This document shows positions 35,610 to 44,406 of a DNA stretch of 64,000 bases, one piece after another. Source of the stretch: Lachnospiraceae bacterium. GTDB taxonomy: Bacteria; Bacillota; Clostridia; Lachnospirales; Lachnospiraceae. Numbering within the stretch: position 1 is the stretch's first letter; each line of letters opens with the position of its first letter. Under the pieces are notes generated by a model, which was given only the letters and a program-made list of their open reading frames with translations, was not told the DNA's origin and made no database searches. The translations under genes were made by a program, and so were the position numbers. The DNA is taken from the NCBI GenBank assembly GCA_900168235.1, contig FUZG01000004.1, positions 310,001 to 374,000 of the forward strand, in the 5' to 3' direction.

Positions 35610-36116
35610 TTAAAACTCCTGCCACTTCTGAGCAATATCTACCACTATTTTTTCAGCATTCCAGCCGTCTTCTGAAACGGTGATATCTGCATACTTTTCA
35701 TAAAGAGGGACACGCTCTTCGTAGAGATCATGGAGAGTCTGTCCTTCTTTTAATACTACTCCGCGTCCCTTGATATCGCTTAAACGGCTGTCCAGCTCAT
35801 CAAACGGAACTTCCAGATAGACAACTGTTCCGATCTCCTTAAAGTGCTCCATCTCTTCTTTACCGTAAACAGCACTTCCTCCGGTCGCGATAACTGTATT
35901 TTCTGCCTCTATACCGGCATTGATCCTGTTTTCAGTATCGATAAATCCCTGAACGCCCTCTTCTTCGATAATGTCAGCGAGACGCTTTCCTGTTTTTTTC
36001 TGGATCACGATGTCAGCGTCGATAAAATCCATTCCAAGGACCTTTGCAAGGATGACACCTGCCGTACTCTTTCCTGATGCCGGCATACCGATAAGGACGA
36101 TGTTTGATTTTTTCAT
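35610..36116 (-). CDS. aroK: Shikimate kinase
   Basis: It phosphorylates shikimate in aromatic amino-acid synthesis. The start at 36116 (MKKSNIVLIGMPASGKST) has GAGGAG seven bases before it and gives a normal 168-residue protein; the frame is open further upstream, but that part is unconserved. P-loop GMPASGKST lies at 10-18, DADIVIQKKTG near 32, and IATGGSAVY near 75. No other aro genes are nearby, and it is convergent with ade. Confidence 0.9.
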   Translation of the reverse strand: MKKSNIVLIGMPASGKSTAGVILAKVLGMDFIDADIVIQKKTGKRLADIIEEEGVQGFIDTENRINAGIEAENTVIATGGSAVYGKEEMEHFKEIGTVVYLEVPFDELDSRLSDIKGRGVVLKEGQTLHDLYEERVPLYEKYADITVSEDGWNAEKIVVDIAQKWQEF

Positions 36117-36283
36117 GATAATGCTCCTCAAATGCTGTAAGACTTTTGTATTCGATAATACAATAAATCCCTTTTCTATAAAATAGACATTTTTAATTTT
36201 CTTAGATTTATACCCCCTCATCATGTTATACTTACGATGCTGTCATTTCAGCAGAGATTTATTTTATAAAAAGGGTATTAGTT

Positions 36284-37273
36284 ATGAATGTTAAAACTCA
36301 AAAGATCACTTTCGGCGCAATGATCGTTGCAATATTTGCGATCATGCTGTTATTAAACCGTCAGACCGGAGATATGCTCCAATCTATCTTCTTTTTCGTA
36401 TATCCGATCCCCATGGTGGCTTTTTCTGCAAAATACGGTCTTCGGGACAGCCTTGCAGTATTTATATGTACATTAATATGCACTATATTCTTCGGAACCG
36501 TTCTCACCGCTTTTTACGCAGTAACTCAGGCTTTAGTAGGCATAGTATACGGAACCTGCCTTTATCACAAAAAGGATCCCGCAAAGACCATTCTGCTTGT
36601 AATGGTGCTCTGCGCTGTATTTAGTCTGGCAAGTTTGTGGGTCGATGCAGCTATTTCAGGAATCCAGATTTCTCAGACTGCCACAGAATTAAAAAATATT
36701 TTCGAAAGCAGTCTAAATAAAGCAATGGAACAAACTGTCGCTTCCGGCAACTATGATGAAGCATCTCTTGCACAGATGAAGGAAGGTATGGCAAAAATCC
36801 TTTCCATGGATTTCCTTACAAGGATCGTGTTTATTTCAATGGCACTTACAGGCGTTTTTCAGGGAATTGTGATCTACATCCTTAGTACCGCGATCCTCGT
36901 AAGACTCCGCTTTCCTATCCAGAAAGCCAAGCCGATCACCAGCTTCTATCCTCCTGAATGGTCCGGAATACTCGCATTGGCGCTAAACTACTTTATGCAG
37001 TATGCCTTTGCGAAGCCCTTCAGCAACACACTGCTTCAAAGCACGATAGAAACTCTTGGTTTTTGCAGTTCCATCTACCTCTGGACCTTCGGAGTCATGG
37101 CAGCTGCAATGTTCCTGCACAGAAAAGCACACTGGAACAAGATGATGGCTATTCTTCTTCCGTCGGTTCTCCTGCTCACTATCCTTCAGGGCGTCGCACT
37201 GATCCTGGGATGTGCGTATATATCCCTCGGACTGCACCGCTGGCTTGAAACAGAACCGCAGGTTCAATATTAA
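36284..37273 (+). CDS. DUF2232 (YybS-like) multi-span membrane protein
   Basis: A 329-residue integral membrane protein with about seven to eight hydrophobic spans, two closely spaced ones at the N-terminus, and a cytosolic or external helical loop at about 130-175. It resembles the DUF2232/YybS family, which is related in shape to the substrate-binding S components of ECF transporters. The substrate is unknown. It is alone on the plus strand and ends in a strong bidirectional terminator. Confidence 0.75.
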   Translation: MNVKTQKITFGAMIVAIFAIMLLLNRQTGDMLQSIFFFVYPIPMVAFSAKYGLRDSLAVFICTLICTIFFGTVLTAFYAVTQALVGIVYGTCLYHKKDPAKTILLVMVLCAVFSLASLWVDAAISGIQISQTATELKNIFESSLNKAMEQTVASGNYDEASLAQMKEGMAKILSMDFLTRIVFISMALTGVFQGIVIYILSTAILVRLRFPIQKAKPITSFYPPEWSGILALALNYFMQYAFAKPFSNTLLQSTIETLGFCSSIYLWTFGVMAAAMFLHRKAHWNKMMAILLPSVLLLTILQGVALILGCAYISLGLHRWLETEPQVQY

Positions 37274-37275
37274 AA

Positions 37276-37316
37276 CAAGTTACGCTAGGCTCGAAAATAC
37301 CTCGCTAAGTGCTCCG
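37276..37316 (+). repeat. Short dispersed repeat, copy B, with AGTGCTCCG tail
   Basis: The first 19 bases match 8259-8277 at 17 positions. The end (37304-37316) GCTAAGTGCTCCG matches GCAAAGTGCTCCG at the right side of the MITE-like element (22883-22895) with one mismatch. It lies between the DUF2232 stop and a terminator. Confidence 0.45.
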
Positions 37317-37323
37317 AAAACAT

Positions 37324-37361
37324 AAAGCGATCAGGCTGCACACTAACAGCCTGATCGCTTT
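37324..37361. terminator. Bidirectional terminator between DUF2232 and GGDEF genes
   Basis: Fifteen-base perfect arms (37324-37338 and 37347-37361) with an eight-base loop and a T-run on the plus strand. It serves the convergent ends at 37273 (+) and 37363 (-). Confidence 0.9.
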
Positions 37362-37362
37362 T

Positions 37363-38775
37363 TTAATTTCTTTGATTTTTTTCGGGATTACTTTTATAAA
37401 ACGCCTTTTTATCCTGATACATGCGTTCATCAGCCGTCTTTACAATATAATTAATATCATATTCTCCGGTGCTGAAGACGCTTCCGACAGCAAAGCTTAC
37501 ATCTGATGTAGCCTCTGCCATCTTTTTTAACTGTAATACTTTCTCGTCTGCTTCCTCTTCCGTCGTATCCGGACAAAAAATCACAAATTCATCTCCGCCT
37601 GCACGAAAGATATGATCCTCGCTGTATACGGCTCTTATGATCGAAGACGCACGTATCAGTAAATTATCACCTGCACTGTGCCCTTCTTTGTCATTTATCT
37701 TTTTTAATCCGTTCAGATCTATAAACACGACACCGAGATTTTTCAAACGTTCAGTATGCCCGTTCTCAATTTCCAGAATATACTCAGCCATCGCATTGCG
37801 GTTACCGATCTGTGTAAGTGAATCCACCGTGCTCTTTATTTCAAGCTTTGAAAGAAGCTGATGATTTGCGATCACGGCAGCAAGGAGAAACGTTGTGAGT
37901 TCCAGCGTTTCCTTTATCTGTTCTCTCCGGCTCACATCATAATTTGCGCCCCAGATAAAACCGACAAGAGTCTGATTATGACGGATTGCATAGAGCACGA
38001 TATTATGAATATTATGCTGCCTCATAGACTGATACCACACCGGATCACGTTCCTCTATCACACTGAGGTCATCCAGTATGAGTCCGTCCGACAGAGCCAG
38101 ATCTTTCTCCCATTCTTCTGCGATCTCGATCGGAGTACGTCCCATTTCCATCGACAGATTATTCTTTATCTGATCCTGAACTCCGTCCCTGTTGATAAAA
38201 GTGCACTCCTGAGCCGCTTTATCTACGGTATAAATAGAGCACATTTCCGCACCGCAAAACTCCATGATAGTTGCGACCACGTCCCCCATTGACTGGTAGA
38301 AATCCTTTGACTCATGCAGTTTGATACCAATATCCAGCACTGCATTGGTCACTTCGATAGGTCGATGGGTCATAGACTCTGTCTTTGCCTGCATTGTAAA
38401 GTGAACTACATACAGGCAGTAAAACGTGCGCGTTCCCTCCGGTTTTGGTTCATGAGGTTCTTCATCCCAGATATCGGAAATAGGGATATAAAATCCCTTA
38501 AGCCACACGCCCCGTGCATTTACATAGGAGTATAGTGGCTCCAATGTTTCCGCACATTTATATACAAAGCTTTCAAAATTCAGATCCATCCAATAAACCC
38601 TGTACGGGATGCCGGGATAAAACATCGGCGCATCAGGATTCATCAGCACCATTCCCTCGCTTTCGCGATTCACAGCCATCAGACGGATCTCACTATATTT
38701 TCCATCAGGCAATATGTCAAAGGAATACAAGCTTGCCTTGCCATTTATCCCCTCTATCCAAGATTGGTAATTCAT
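37363..38775 (-). CDS. Diguanylate cyclase with GAF-like sensory region
   Basis: A 470-residue soluble protein. The C-terminal GGDEF domain (about 315-465) has the intact active site GGDEF at 393-397 and IGNRNAMAEY and GHSAGDNLL upstream, so it should make cyclic di-GMP. The RxxD inhibitory site is replaced by YSED, so product inhibition is not expected. A GAF-like region lies at about 145-300 (LHESKDFYQSMGDVVATIMEF, ICSIYTVDK-type strand). The first 120 residues are strand-rich and unassigned. No c-di-GMP phosphodiesterase is in the window. Confidence 0.85.
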   Translation of the reverse strand: MNYQSWIEGINGKASLYSFDILPDGKYSEIRLMAVNRESEGMVLMNPDAPMFYPGIPYRVYWMDLNFESFVYKCAETLEPLYSYVNARGVWLKGFYIPISDIWDEEPHEPKPEGTRTFYCLYVVHFTMQAKTESMTHRPIEVTNAVLDIGIKLHESKDFYQSMGDVVATIMEFCGAEMCSIYTVDKAAQECTFINRDGVQDQIKNNLSMEMGRTPIEIAEEWEKDLALSDGLILDDLSVIEERDPVWYQSMRQHNIHNIVLYAIRHNQTLVGFIWGANYDVSRREQIKETLELTTFLLAAVIANHQLLSKLEIKSTVDSLTQIGNRNAMAEYILEIENGHTERLKNLGVVFIDLNGLKKINDKEGHSAGDNLLIRASSIIRAVYSEDHIFRAGGDEFVIFCPDTTEEEADEKVLQLKKMAEATSDVSFAVGSVFSTGEYDINYIVKTADERMYQDKKAFYKSNPEKNQRN

Positions 38776-38886
38776 ACTTAATCCTCATAACGTTATTGAT
38801 TCTTAAACGATTTCGGCATTTGCCTAATGTCATCCATTATTATAATATCACAACACCCCCTATGTTTTCTCTATTATTTCTAGCAC

Positions 38887-38923
38887 AAAAAAACTCCGAA
38901 AGAAAAATTTCTTTCGGAGTTTT
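38887..38923 (-). terminator. Terminator after the 628-residue secreted protein gene
   Basis: Sixteen-base perfect arms (38890-38905 and 38908-38923) with a T7 run on the minus strand. Confidence 0.9.
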
Positions 38924-38960
38924 CATAGCTTTAATCTAAGCGATCAACTGCTATTTTCTT

Positions 38961-40847
38961 TTATTCATCAAGGCTCTCAACAGTATAGTTGTTCTCATCC
39001 TTGTAATGTCCATACACTACTGTATCATCGCCATGTGCATCTGTCTTAAGTCTCATTGTCATTGCTCCGGTCAGGTCATTCTGTCCCTTAGCAACAGCAA
39101 ATGAAATATCGCCAAATACTGTACCGGTTACAGTCTGTGATGTAAGTACTACATCAGCATTTCCGCCTGCCTTCGGAGATGTCTTAACATATGAATAGTT
39201 AATGTTGCGCTTACCAACAGGAGTACCGCCTCTTGTCTCTGATCCGTCCGGAGTGAAGATAGTCTGAACCGAAGTATCGAGAATAAGCTTTGCGTTGACC
39301 TTATTCTTACCAAACTTCAGATACTTTACATCATCATTTTTTACTACAAGTCTTGTATCTGTAAGATAATCCTGAGAATACTTAGCAAAGTTCTCACTTA
39401 TGATATTTTTATCAACTTCCTTATCTACAAACAGATATGCGTTCTTAAATTTGATGACGCCTTCATAAGTATTTTCTTTGTCTTCTGCCGGCGTAACTTT
39501 TACAGTCTCATAACGAACCATATCTTCTGCATAATAATCTGCAGTTGTATCAGATGCTAAAGGATGCCTCTCCTTGTATGCAGCCTTGAACTTATCGTGA
39601 TATTCCTTACCGATCTTGTCAAATGCAAGCTGTGCGGCAGAAACAGAATCTCCTGTTACCTGAACAGTAAGATTTGTTGTTCCTTTATCATTCTTCCAGT
39701 CACCGATGCAGAGCTGTGCGATCTCAAAATTGAACTTTGCAAGCTTATCCTTGCTGCCTTCCTTTACAGCCTTCTCAGCCTTCTTAACATTCTTTTTATA
39801 CTTCTTTGCATCTCCCTTTACTGCAAATGAAACAGTAAATGAAGGCTGTCCCTTGAAGTTCTTATTCTCGTCCTTTGTAAGCTGAGGCTTGTAATCAGGA
39901 CCAACATACTTGATTCCGGCAAACTCACCGTCCTTGACAGTAAGTTCATAACCGTATTTGTACATAACACCTGATCCAGTTTCACTATCATAGGTGTCTA
40001 CCCTGTCATTCTCATATACTTCAGGAATTGACGCATTCAGATTGTTTGCAAAAGAAACGTTCTTTACAGAAAGTCCTTTCACGAGTGTGTTCTTTCCGTT
40101 TTCACGCTTGATAAGAACTGCATCAACATCGAATTCAGGAATTTCACCCTTCTTCTGGATCAGATTACCCTTCTTATCGTACTGATAATTAACGTTCTTA
40201 CGACCTGAGAAACGCACGATAGGCTCATCACCATTGTATCTGTCGCTGAGTGTTTCTGTGATTCGCTCTTTCTTTTCAGGTGAACTCCAGCGGATAACGT
40301 CGATCTTTCTTCCAAGGCTGCCGCCTTTAACCCTAACCAGTACGAATGTGTCATTTCCTGCGGGAATAACTCTGTAGATCACATTATCAGTAACCTTCTT
40401 TGCGTCCTGATCCTCAGTATTTTCCTTCGGAATAACTACTTCTCCATCCACAAGATGATAGTCTACAGGATTGAAGAAATAGCTGATAGGACTATAAACA
40501 GTCCATGCTGTATAGCTTGAATAACCACATCCGCAATCATCATTTCCGTCATAATAATAATTATTTGAACTTACGATCTTTGTTGAAGTGGACCATGTTG
40601 CAGGGTCACTGTTGATCCCCCAGTTATCGGGAACCTGTGCGTACTGATCCTCATCAATATCATCATTACCGTGACGGTCGCCATCAATAGGCTCATATGC
40701 ATTAATAACTTCATCGGCTGTTGCAGCCTCAATTTTTGCAGTTCCTTCTGCTGTCTCTGCGCCAAATGCCATGGTATTTGAAGCAAACACCATAGAAACG
40801 GCAAGCATAAGAGACATGATCTTTTTTGCTCTCCTCTTCATTTTCAC
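38961..40847 (-). CDS. Large secreted protein of unknown function
   Basis: A 628-residue protein with signal peptide at about 1-31 (basic KMKRRAKK, hydrophobic core, then AFGAETAEG). The mature part is acidic, rich in Asp, Lys, Asn and Tyr, and predicted mostly strand. Distinct stretches are DGNDDCGCGYSSY near 93, a KKNVKKAEKAV helical segment near 350, and a closing strand block with TGTVFGDISFAVAKG. The signal peptide resembles that of the 8339 protease. No catalytic motif, LPXTG, choline-binding or surface-layer repeat is recognised. It is monocistronic, between two strong terminators. Confidence 0.75.
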   Translation of the reverse strand: MKMKRRAKKIMSLMLAVSMVFASNTMAFGAETAEGTAKIEAATADEVINAYEPIDGDRHGNDDIDEDQYAQVPDNWGINSDPATWSTSTKIVSSNNYYYDGNDDCGCGYSSYTAWTVYSPISYFFNPVDYHLVDGEVVIPKENTEDQDAKKVTDNVIYRVIPAGNDTFVLVRVKGGSLGRKIDVIRWSSPEKKERITETLSDRYNGDEPIVRFSGRKNVNYQYDKKGNLIQKKGEIPEFDVDAVLIKRENGKNTLVKGLSVKNVSFANNLNASIPEVYENDRVDTYDSETGSGVMYKYGYELTVKDGEFAGIKYVGPDYKPQLTKDENKNFKGQPSFTVSFAVKGDAKKYKKNVKKAEKAVKEGSKDKLAKFNFEIAQLCIGDWKNDKGTTNLTVQVTGDSVSAAQLAFDKIGKEYHDKFKAAYKERHPLASDTTADYYAEDMVRYETVKVTPAEDKENTYEGVIKFKNAYLFVDKEVDKNIISENFAKYSQDYLTDTRLVVKNDDVKYLKFGKNKVNAKLILDTSVQTIFTPDGSETRGGTPVGKRNINYSYVKTSPKAGGNADVVLTSQTVTGTVFGDISFAVAKGQNDLTGAMTMRLKTDAHGDDTVVYGHYKDENNYTVESLDE

Positions 40848-40970
40848 TCTCCTAAAAAATTTTTATAGATTATTTTCCTTCTAAAATGTATAAAAAGAAA
40901 AACAATCTTTTATTAGAATACCATAAATTTGAATACAATGTTCAATTTTAAAAAAATTTTTAAAAATTAA

Positions 40971-40992
40971 TCAAGACGCTCCCAGTGCTCCG
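40971..40992 (+). repeat. Partial copy of the AGTGCTCCG repeat end
   Basis: TCAAGACGCTCCCAGTGCTCCG shares CAGTGCTCCG-type ending with the units at 22883 and 37304 and lies, like them, directly beside a terminator. The match is short and could be chance. Confidence 0.25.
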
Positions 40993-40995
40993 ATG

Positions 40996-41044
40996 AAAAA
41001 ACGCCGGTACTTTTACTGCTGATATGCAGCGAAAGTATCGGCGT
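40996..41044 (-). terminator. Terminator after licT
   Basis: Long stem with arms starting at 41001 and ending at 41044 (ACGCCGGTACTTT with AAAGTATCGGCGT, plus an inner CTGC/GCAG pair). On the minus strand it is followed by TTTTTT. Confidence 0.88.
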
Positions 41045-41067
41045 TAATAGCACCCTGATATGAAATT

Positions 41068-41895
41068 TCAGACAGCAGAACCGCCAACCCGCTCTATATG
41101 CATAGCGAGATAACCGATTTCTGCTTCCTGATAAGCTTTGTGAAAGCTTGTCGACATCTCATCACAGATGCCTTTAGCAATAGCAAATGTTTCCGGAAAT
41201 TTCTCGTTCATGTAATCATTGATATCCAGCTGCAGCTTTTCGCCGGTAGTCATACGGATCAGCATGTAACGGATATGATTCATGAGACGATTGTAACCCA
41301 GTGATGTTGTTTCCAGATCGATATTCGCACGCTTCTTGATAGCAGCGATACATTCGTTTACTGCACGCGCGATCTCCATTGCCTGAGAAACACTCTCATC
41401 CTCTATCGCAGAATGAATATGAAGTGCCAGATAGCCGACTTCATCTTCTGTAATATCAACCCCAAAATTTTCACGGACAACTTTTATAGCGGTTTCTGCA
41501 GTCTTATATTCCGCATGGAAAAGAACCTTTATATCATCAGTCATAGGATTTCGGATCTTTTCGTTTTTCTTCATGCGGTCCATTGCAAACTGCAGATGAT
41601 CTGCCAACGAAAAAAGAATCTTGCGATCAACTTTTCCGAAATTCTTCTCTGCTTCCTTCAGAATCACATCGGCAGTTTCGAGACAGGCAGGATCAACCTG
41701 CTTTACGATAGCCTCTGCCTCCCCTCGTTCTGTCGTACTCTGGAGAGAATAGATAGAGCTCTGTTCGCTGACTTCGATACGCTCAGCGATCTTTCGCCCA
41801 AATCCGATTCCTTTCTCCATGATCAAATATTCTTTTGCATCTTCATCTACTGTGATCACCGCATTGTGATTCAGTACTTTTGTGATTCTGTACAT
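41068..41895 (-). CDS. licT: BglG/LicT/GlcT-family transcription antiterminator
   Basis: A 275-residue RNA-binding antiterminator. The CAT RNA-binding domain is residues 1-56, with VLNHNAVITVDEDAKEYLIMEKGIGFGRK. Two PTS-regulated PRD domains follow, with conserved histidines in FHAEYKTAETAI-flanked PRD1 (HLQFAMDR near 99, LALHIHSA near 156) and PRD2 (NHIRYM near 208, LAMHIERV near 266). It sits downstream of the PTS permease whose leader carries a matching RAT element, so it almost certainly controls that gene. The symbol licT is given for the family; glcT would fit the substrate. Confidence 0.93.
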   Translation of the reverse strand: MYRITKVLNHNAVITVDEDAKEYLIMEKGIGFGRKIAERIEVSEQSSIYSLQSTTERGEAEAIVKQVDPACLETADVILKEAEKNFGKVDRKILFSLADHLQFAMDRMKKNEKIRNPMTDDIKVLFHAEYKTAETAIKVVRENFGVDITEDEVGYLALHIHSAIEDESVSQAMEIARAVNECIAAIKKRANIDLETTSLGYNRLMNHIRYMLIRMTTGEKLQLDINDYMNEKFPETFAIAKGICDEMSTSFHKAYQEAEIGYLAMHIERVGGSAV

Positions 41896-41922
41896 GATTT
41901 TTCCTCATTTTTTCGATAAATA

Positions 41923-41946
41923 CAGGGTCAGGTTATCCTGACCCTG
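41923..41946 (-). terminator. Hairpin after ptsG
   Basis: Ten-base GC-rich arms (41923-41932 and 41937-41946) with a four-base loop. On the minus strand it is followed by TATTTATCG, a weak T tract, so it may let part of the PTS transcript continue into licT. Confidence 0.65.
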
Positions 41947-42002
41947 CACTCTACTTATTTATGTACGTATAATAGCAATTCGAGAAAAGTCACGCAAGCT
42001 TC

Positions 42003-44168
42003 TTATTCATAAAAATCTACTGCGAAAAGCTCATCTCCAGCCTTGATATCACCGGACTTAAGCAGACGTACATCCTGCTTGTCCTCATCAAGCTCAGTAG
42101 CAAGAACAGGGGATACGATAGACGGAGCGTTCTTCTTAAGGAACTCGAGATCAAGCTTAAGGAGCGGATCGCCCTTCTTTACCTTCTGTCCATTCTCAAC
42201 GAGAGCCTCAAATCCCTTACCGTCGAGTTTAACTGTATCGATACCGATGTGGATAAGCATATCAACACCGGAATCTGTTACGAATCCAACTGCATGCTTT
42301 GTATCAAATACGTAAGCAACTTCACCGTCTTCCGGAGCACGAACGATGCTGTCAACCGGAGTAACAGCTGCACCAAGACCCATCATACCCTCAGCAAATG
42401 CCTCATCCGGTGTTGTGGAGAGATCAGCTGCAGTACCTGTGATAGGGCTGGAGATAACTACTGTCTTAACGAGTTTCTTTTCTGTCTTGTCAGCCTTGGA
42501 AGCATCCTCAGCCTTAACTTCTGTTTCACCTGCTGCTTCGTAGAATGTAGCAGGAACCTTCTCAAGGTAATCCTCGAGGTTAGACTTGATAACAGTTACG
42601 TGAGGTCCGTAGATAACCTGAACACCATTACCTCTGTGAACTACTCCGGAAGCACCGGTAGACTTAAGCATAGCGTCGTTAACGCGGTTTGACTCTTTTA
42701 CAGTGATACGAAGTCTTGTTGCGCAGCAGTCAACATCAGAGATGTTTGCCTTACCGCCGAGACCGTTCATGATAGTCTCACTAATTGCATCCTCGGAAGA
42801 AGCTGCTGAAGCGCCTTCCTGTCTTGCTCTGTAATCAGCCTTTGTGAAGAGCTTTGTCTCCTCGTCATCATCCTCACGACCAGGTGTCTTGAGGTCAAGC
42901 TTCTTGATAAGGAAGCTGAAGATGAAGTAGTAAAGTAAGAAGTAAATAATACCAACAGGGATGATGAGCATCCAGCTTGTCTTTGCATTGCCCTGAAGGA
43001 TACCGAACAGGAACAGATCGATGAAACCGCCGGAGAATGTAAGACCTACAGCGATATTCAGCATATGAGCGATCATGTAAGCTGCACCTGCAAGGATAAC
43101 CTGTACAGCGAAAAGGATAGGTGCTACGAACAGGAATGAGAACTCGATAGGCTCTGTGATACCTGTGAACATAGAAGCAAGTGCTGCAGAAAGAAGAAGT
43201 CCGCCTGCTGCCTTTCTCTTTTCAGGTCTTGCTGTACGATACATAGCAAGAGCACCACCCGGAAGACCGAAGATCATGAAGATGAACTCACCGGAGAAGT
43301 ATCTTGTAGCATCAGCACTGAAGTGTGTGATGTTAGCAGAATCAGCAAGCTGTGCAAAGAAGATGTTCTGACCACCTTCTACCATCTGACCTGCAACCTC
43401 TGCTGTTCCACCAACAGCTGTCTGCCAGAAAGGCATGTAGAATACGTGGTGAAGACCGAACGGGATCAGGGATCTCTTAACGATACCGAAGATCAGTGTT
43501 CCGAAGTATCCTGAACCTGTTACAAGTCCGCCGAGTGCGTAGATTCCGTTCTGAACTGACGGCCATACGAAGAACATCAGGATACCAACAAATGTGTAAA
43601 CAAGTGTGGAGATGATCGGTACGAATCTGGAACCGCCGAAGAATGAGATAGCAGCCGGAAGCTGAATCTTGTAGAAGCGGTTGTGCAGAGCGGAAACACC
43701 AAGACCAACGATGATACCGCCGAATACACCCATCTGAAGTGATGTGATACCGCAAACGCCTGTAACTGTTCCTGAAAGAACGCCCTCAGCAACAGAACCG
43801 TCTGCTGTGATCATACCGGAGATGGAAAGCATTGTGTTGATGGAAGCGTGCATAACGAAGTATGCGATGAGAGCTGCAAGAGCTGCAACTTCCTTTTCCT
43901 TCTTCGCCATACCGATTGCACATCCTACAGCGAAGATGAGCGGCAGGTTACCGAAGATGGTATCACTTACGTGGCTGAAGATCAGCATAAGAGAACGCAT
44001 AGCTGTTCCCTGGCCGAAAATAGCCTCAAGGTGATAAGTTGCGATTGTTGTGTCATTTGTGAATGAGCTGCCGAGTCCGAGCAGAAGACCCGCTACCGGC
44101 AGGATTGCGATAGGAAGCATGAAACTTCTTCCTACTCGCTGAAGTACGGCAAAAATTTTGTCCTTCAT
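42003..44168 (-). CDS. ptsG: Glucose-type PTS permease, EIICBA
   Basis: A phosphotransferase permease that imports and phosphorylates a hexose. Its 721 residues run IIC (1-425), IIB (about 460-540) and IIA (about 565-715). IIC has about ten spans and the signature GITEPIEFSFLFVAP at 336-350, plus PFGLHHVFYMPFW (236-248), close to PtsG of glucose. The IIB phospho-cysteine is C482 in DCCATRLR. The IIA phospho-histidine is H640 in DMLIHIGIDTV, with H625 as partner. Sugar specificity (glucose rather than GlcNAc) is inferred from family resemblance. A RAT-terminator leader and consensus promoter lie upstream. Confidence 0.92.
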   Translation of the reverse strand: MKDKIFAVLQRVGRSFMLPIAILPVAGLLLGLGSSFTNDTTIATYHLEAIFGQGTAMRSLMLIFSHVSDTIFGNLPLIFAVGCAIGMAKKEKEVAALAALIAYFVMHASINTMLSISGMITADGSVAEGVLSGTVTGVCGITSLQMGVFGGIIVGLGVSALHNRFYKIQLPAAISFFGGSRFVPIISTLVYTFVGILMFFVWPSVQNGIYALGGLVTGSGYFGTLIFGIVKRSLIPFGLHHVFYMPFWQTAVGGTAEVAGQMVEGGQNIFFAQLADSANITHFSADATRYFSGEFIFMIFGLPGGALAMYRTARPEKRKAAGGLLLSAALASMFTGITEPIEFSFLFVAPILFAVQVILAGAAYMIAHMLNIAVGLTFSGGFIDLFLFGILQGNAKTSWMLIIPVGIIYFLLYYFIFSFLIKKLDLKTPGREDDDEETKLFTKADYRARQEGASAASSEDAISETIMNGLGGKANISDVDCCATRLRITVKESNRVNDAMLKSTGASGVVHRGNGVQVIYGPHVTVIKSNLEDYLEKVPATFYEAAGETEVKAEDASKADKTEKKLVKTVVISSPITGTAADLSTTPDEAFAEGMMGLGAAVTPVDSIVRAPEDGEVAYVFDTKHAVGFVTDSGVDMLIHIGIDTVKLDGKGFEALVENGQKVKKGDPLLKLDLEFLKKNAPSIVSPVLATELDEDKQDVRLLKSGDIKAGDELFAVDFYE

Positions 44169-44232
44169 TAGAGTTACCTCCCTTTCGTAGATAATATCGG
44201 GAGTTTACATCTTTTTAGCAAGCTTATTTTTA

Positions 44233-44302
44233 AATAAAAAGCAGGCATCAACGATATAAACTTATCCCAGTGGTTAAGTGTTATATCAGTTAATGCCTGC
44301 TT
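44233..44302 (-). terminator. Antitermination-controlled leader terminator of ptsG
   Basis: Arms at 44281-44302 and 44239-44259 (AAGCAGGCAT… paired with ATGCCTGCTT, one small bulge) with T-rich sequence after, 65 bp before the ptsG start. The 5' arm overlaps the RAT element, the classic mutually exclusive design of BglG/LicT systems. Confidence 0.9.
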
Positions 44303-44316
44303 AGAGTTACATACTG
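44287..44316 (-). promoter_or_regulatory. RAT (ribonucleic antiterminator) element of ptsG
   Basis: On the minus strand the 30-base element runs CAGTATGTAACT…AGCAGGCA…ACTG. The invariant AGCAGGCA and TGTxACT core match known RAT sequences of the sac/lic class. The lower stem CAGT/ACTG pairs. The antiterminator at 41068-41895 is the expected binding protein. Confidence 0.85.
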
Positions 44317-44325
44317 ACAGAGGGT

Positions 44326-44354
44326 AGATTATCATAGCACAAACCCTATGTCAA
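44326..44354 (-). promoter_or_regulatory. Sigma-A promoter of ptsG
   Basis: A perfect TTGACA (44354-44349), 17-bp spacer and TAATCT (44331-44326). Just upstream, at about 44362-44376, the sequence ACGAAAACGTTTA resembles the core of a CcpA cre box, but the outer bases do not match well. Confidence 0.8.
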
Positions 44355-44406
44355 CAGTTATTTAAACGTTTTCGTAAAAAATTTTGAATTTTTCCTTAAA
44401 TACGTT

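Noticed and set aside
38776-38830. Sigma-D-like GCCGAAAT before the GGDEF gene
   Set aside because: The -10 matches 7 of 8 bases but there is no TAAA at a usable spacing and the core T is replaced, so it is weaker than the chemoreceptor site and likely chance.
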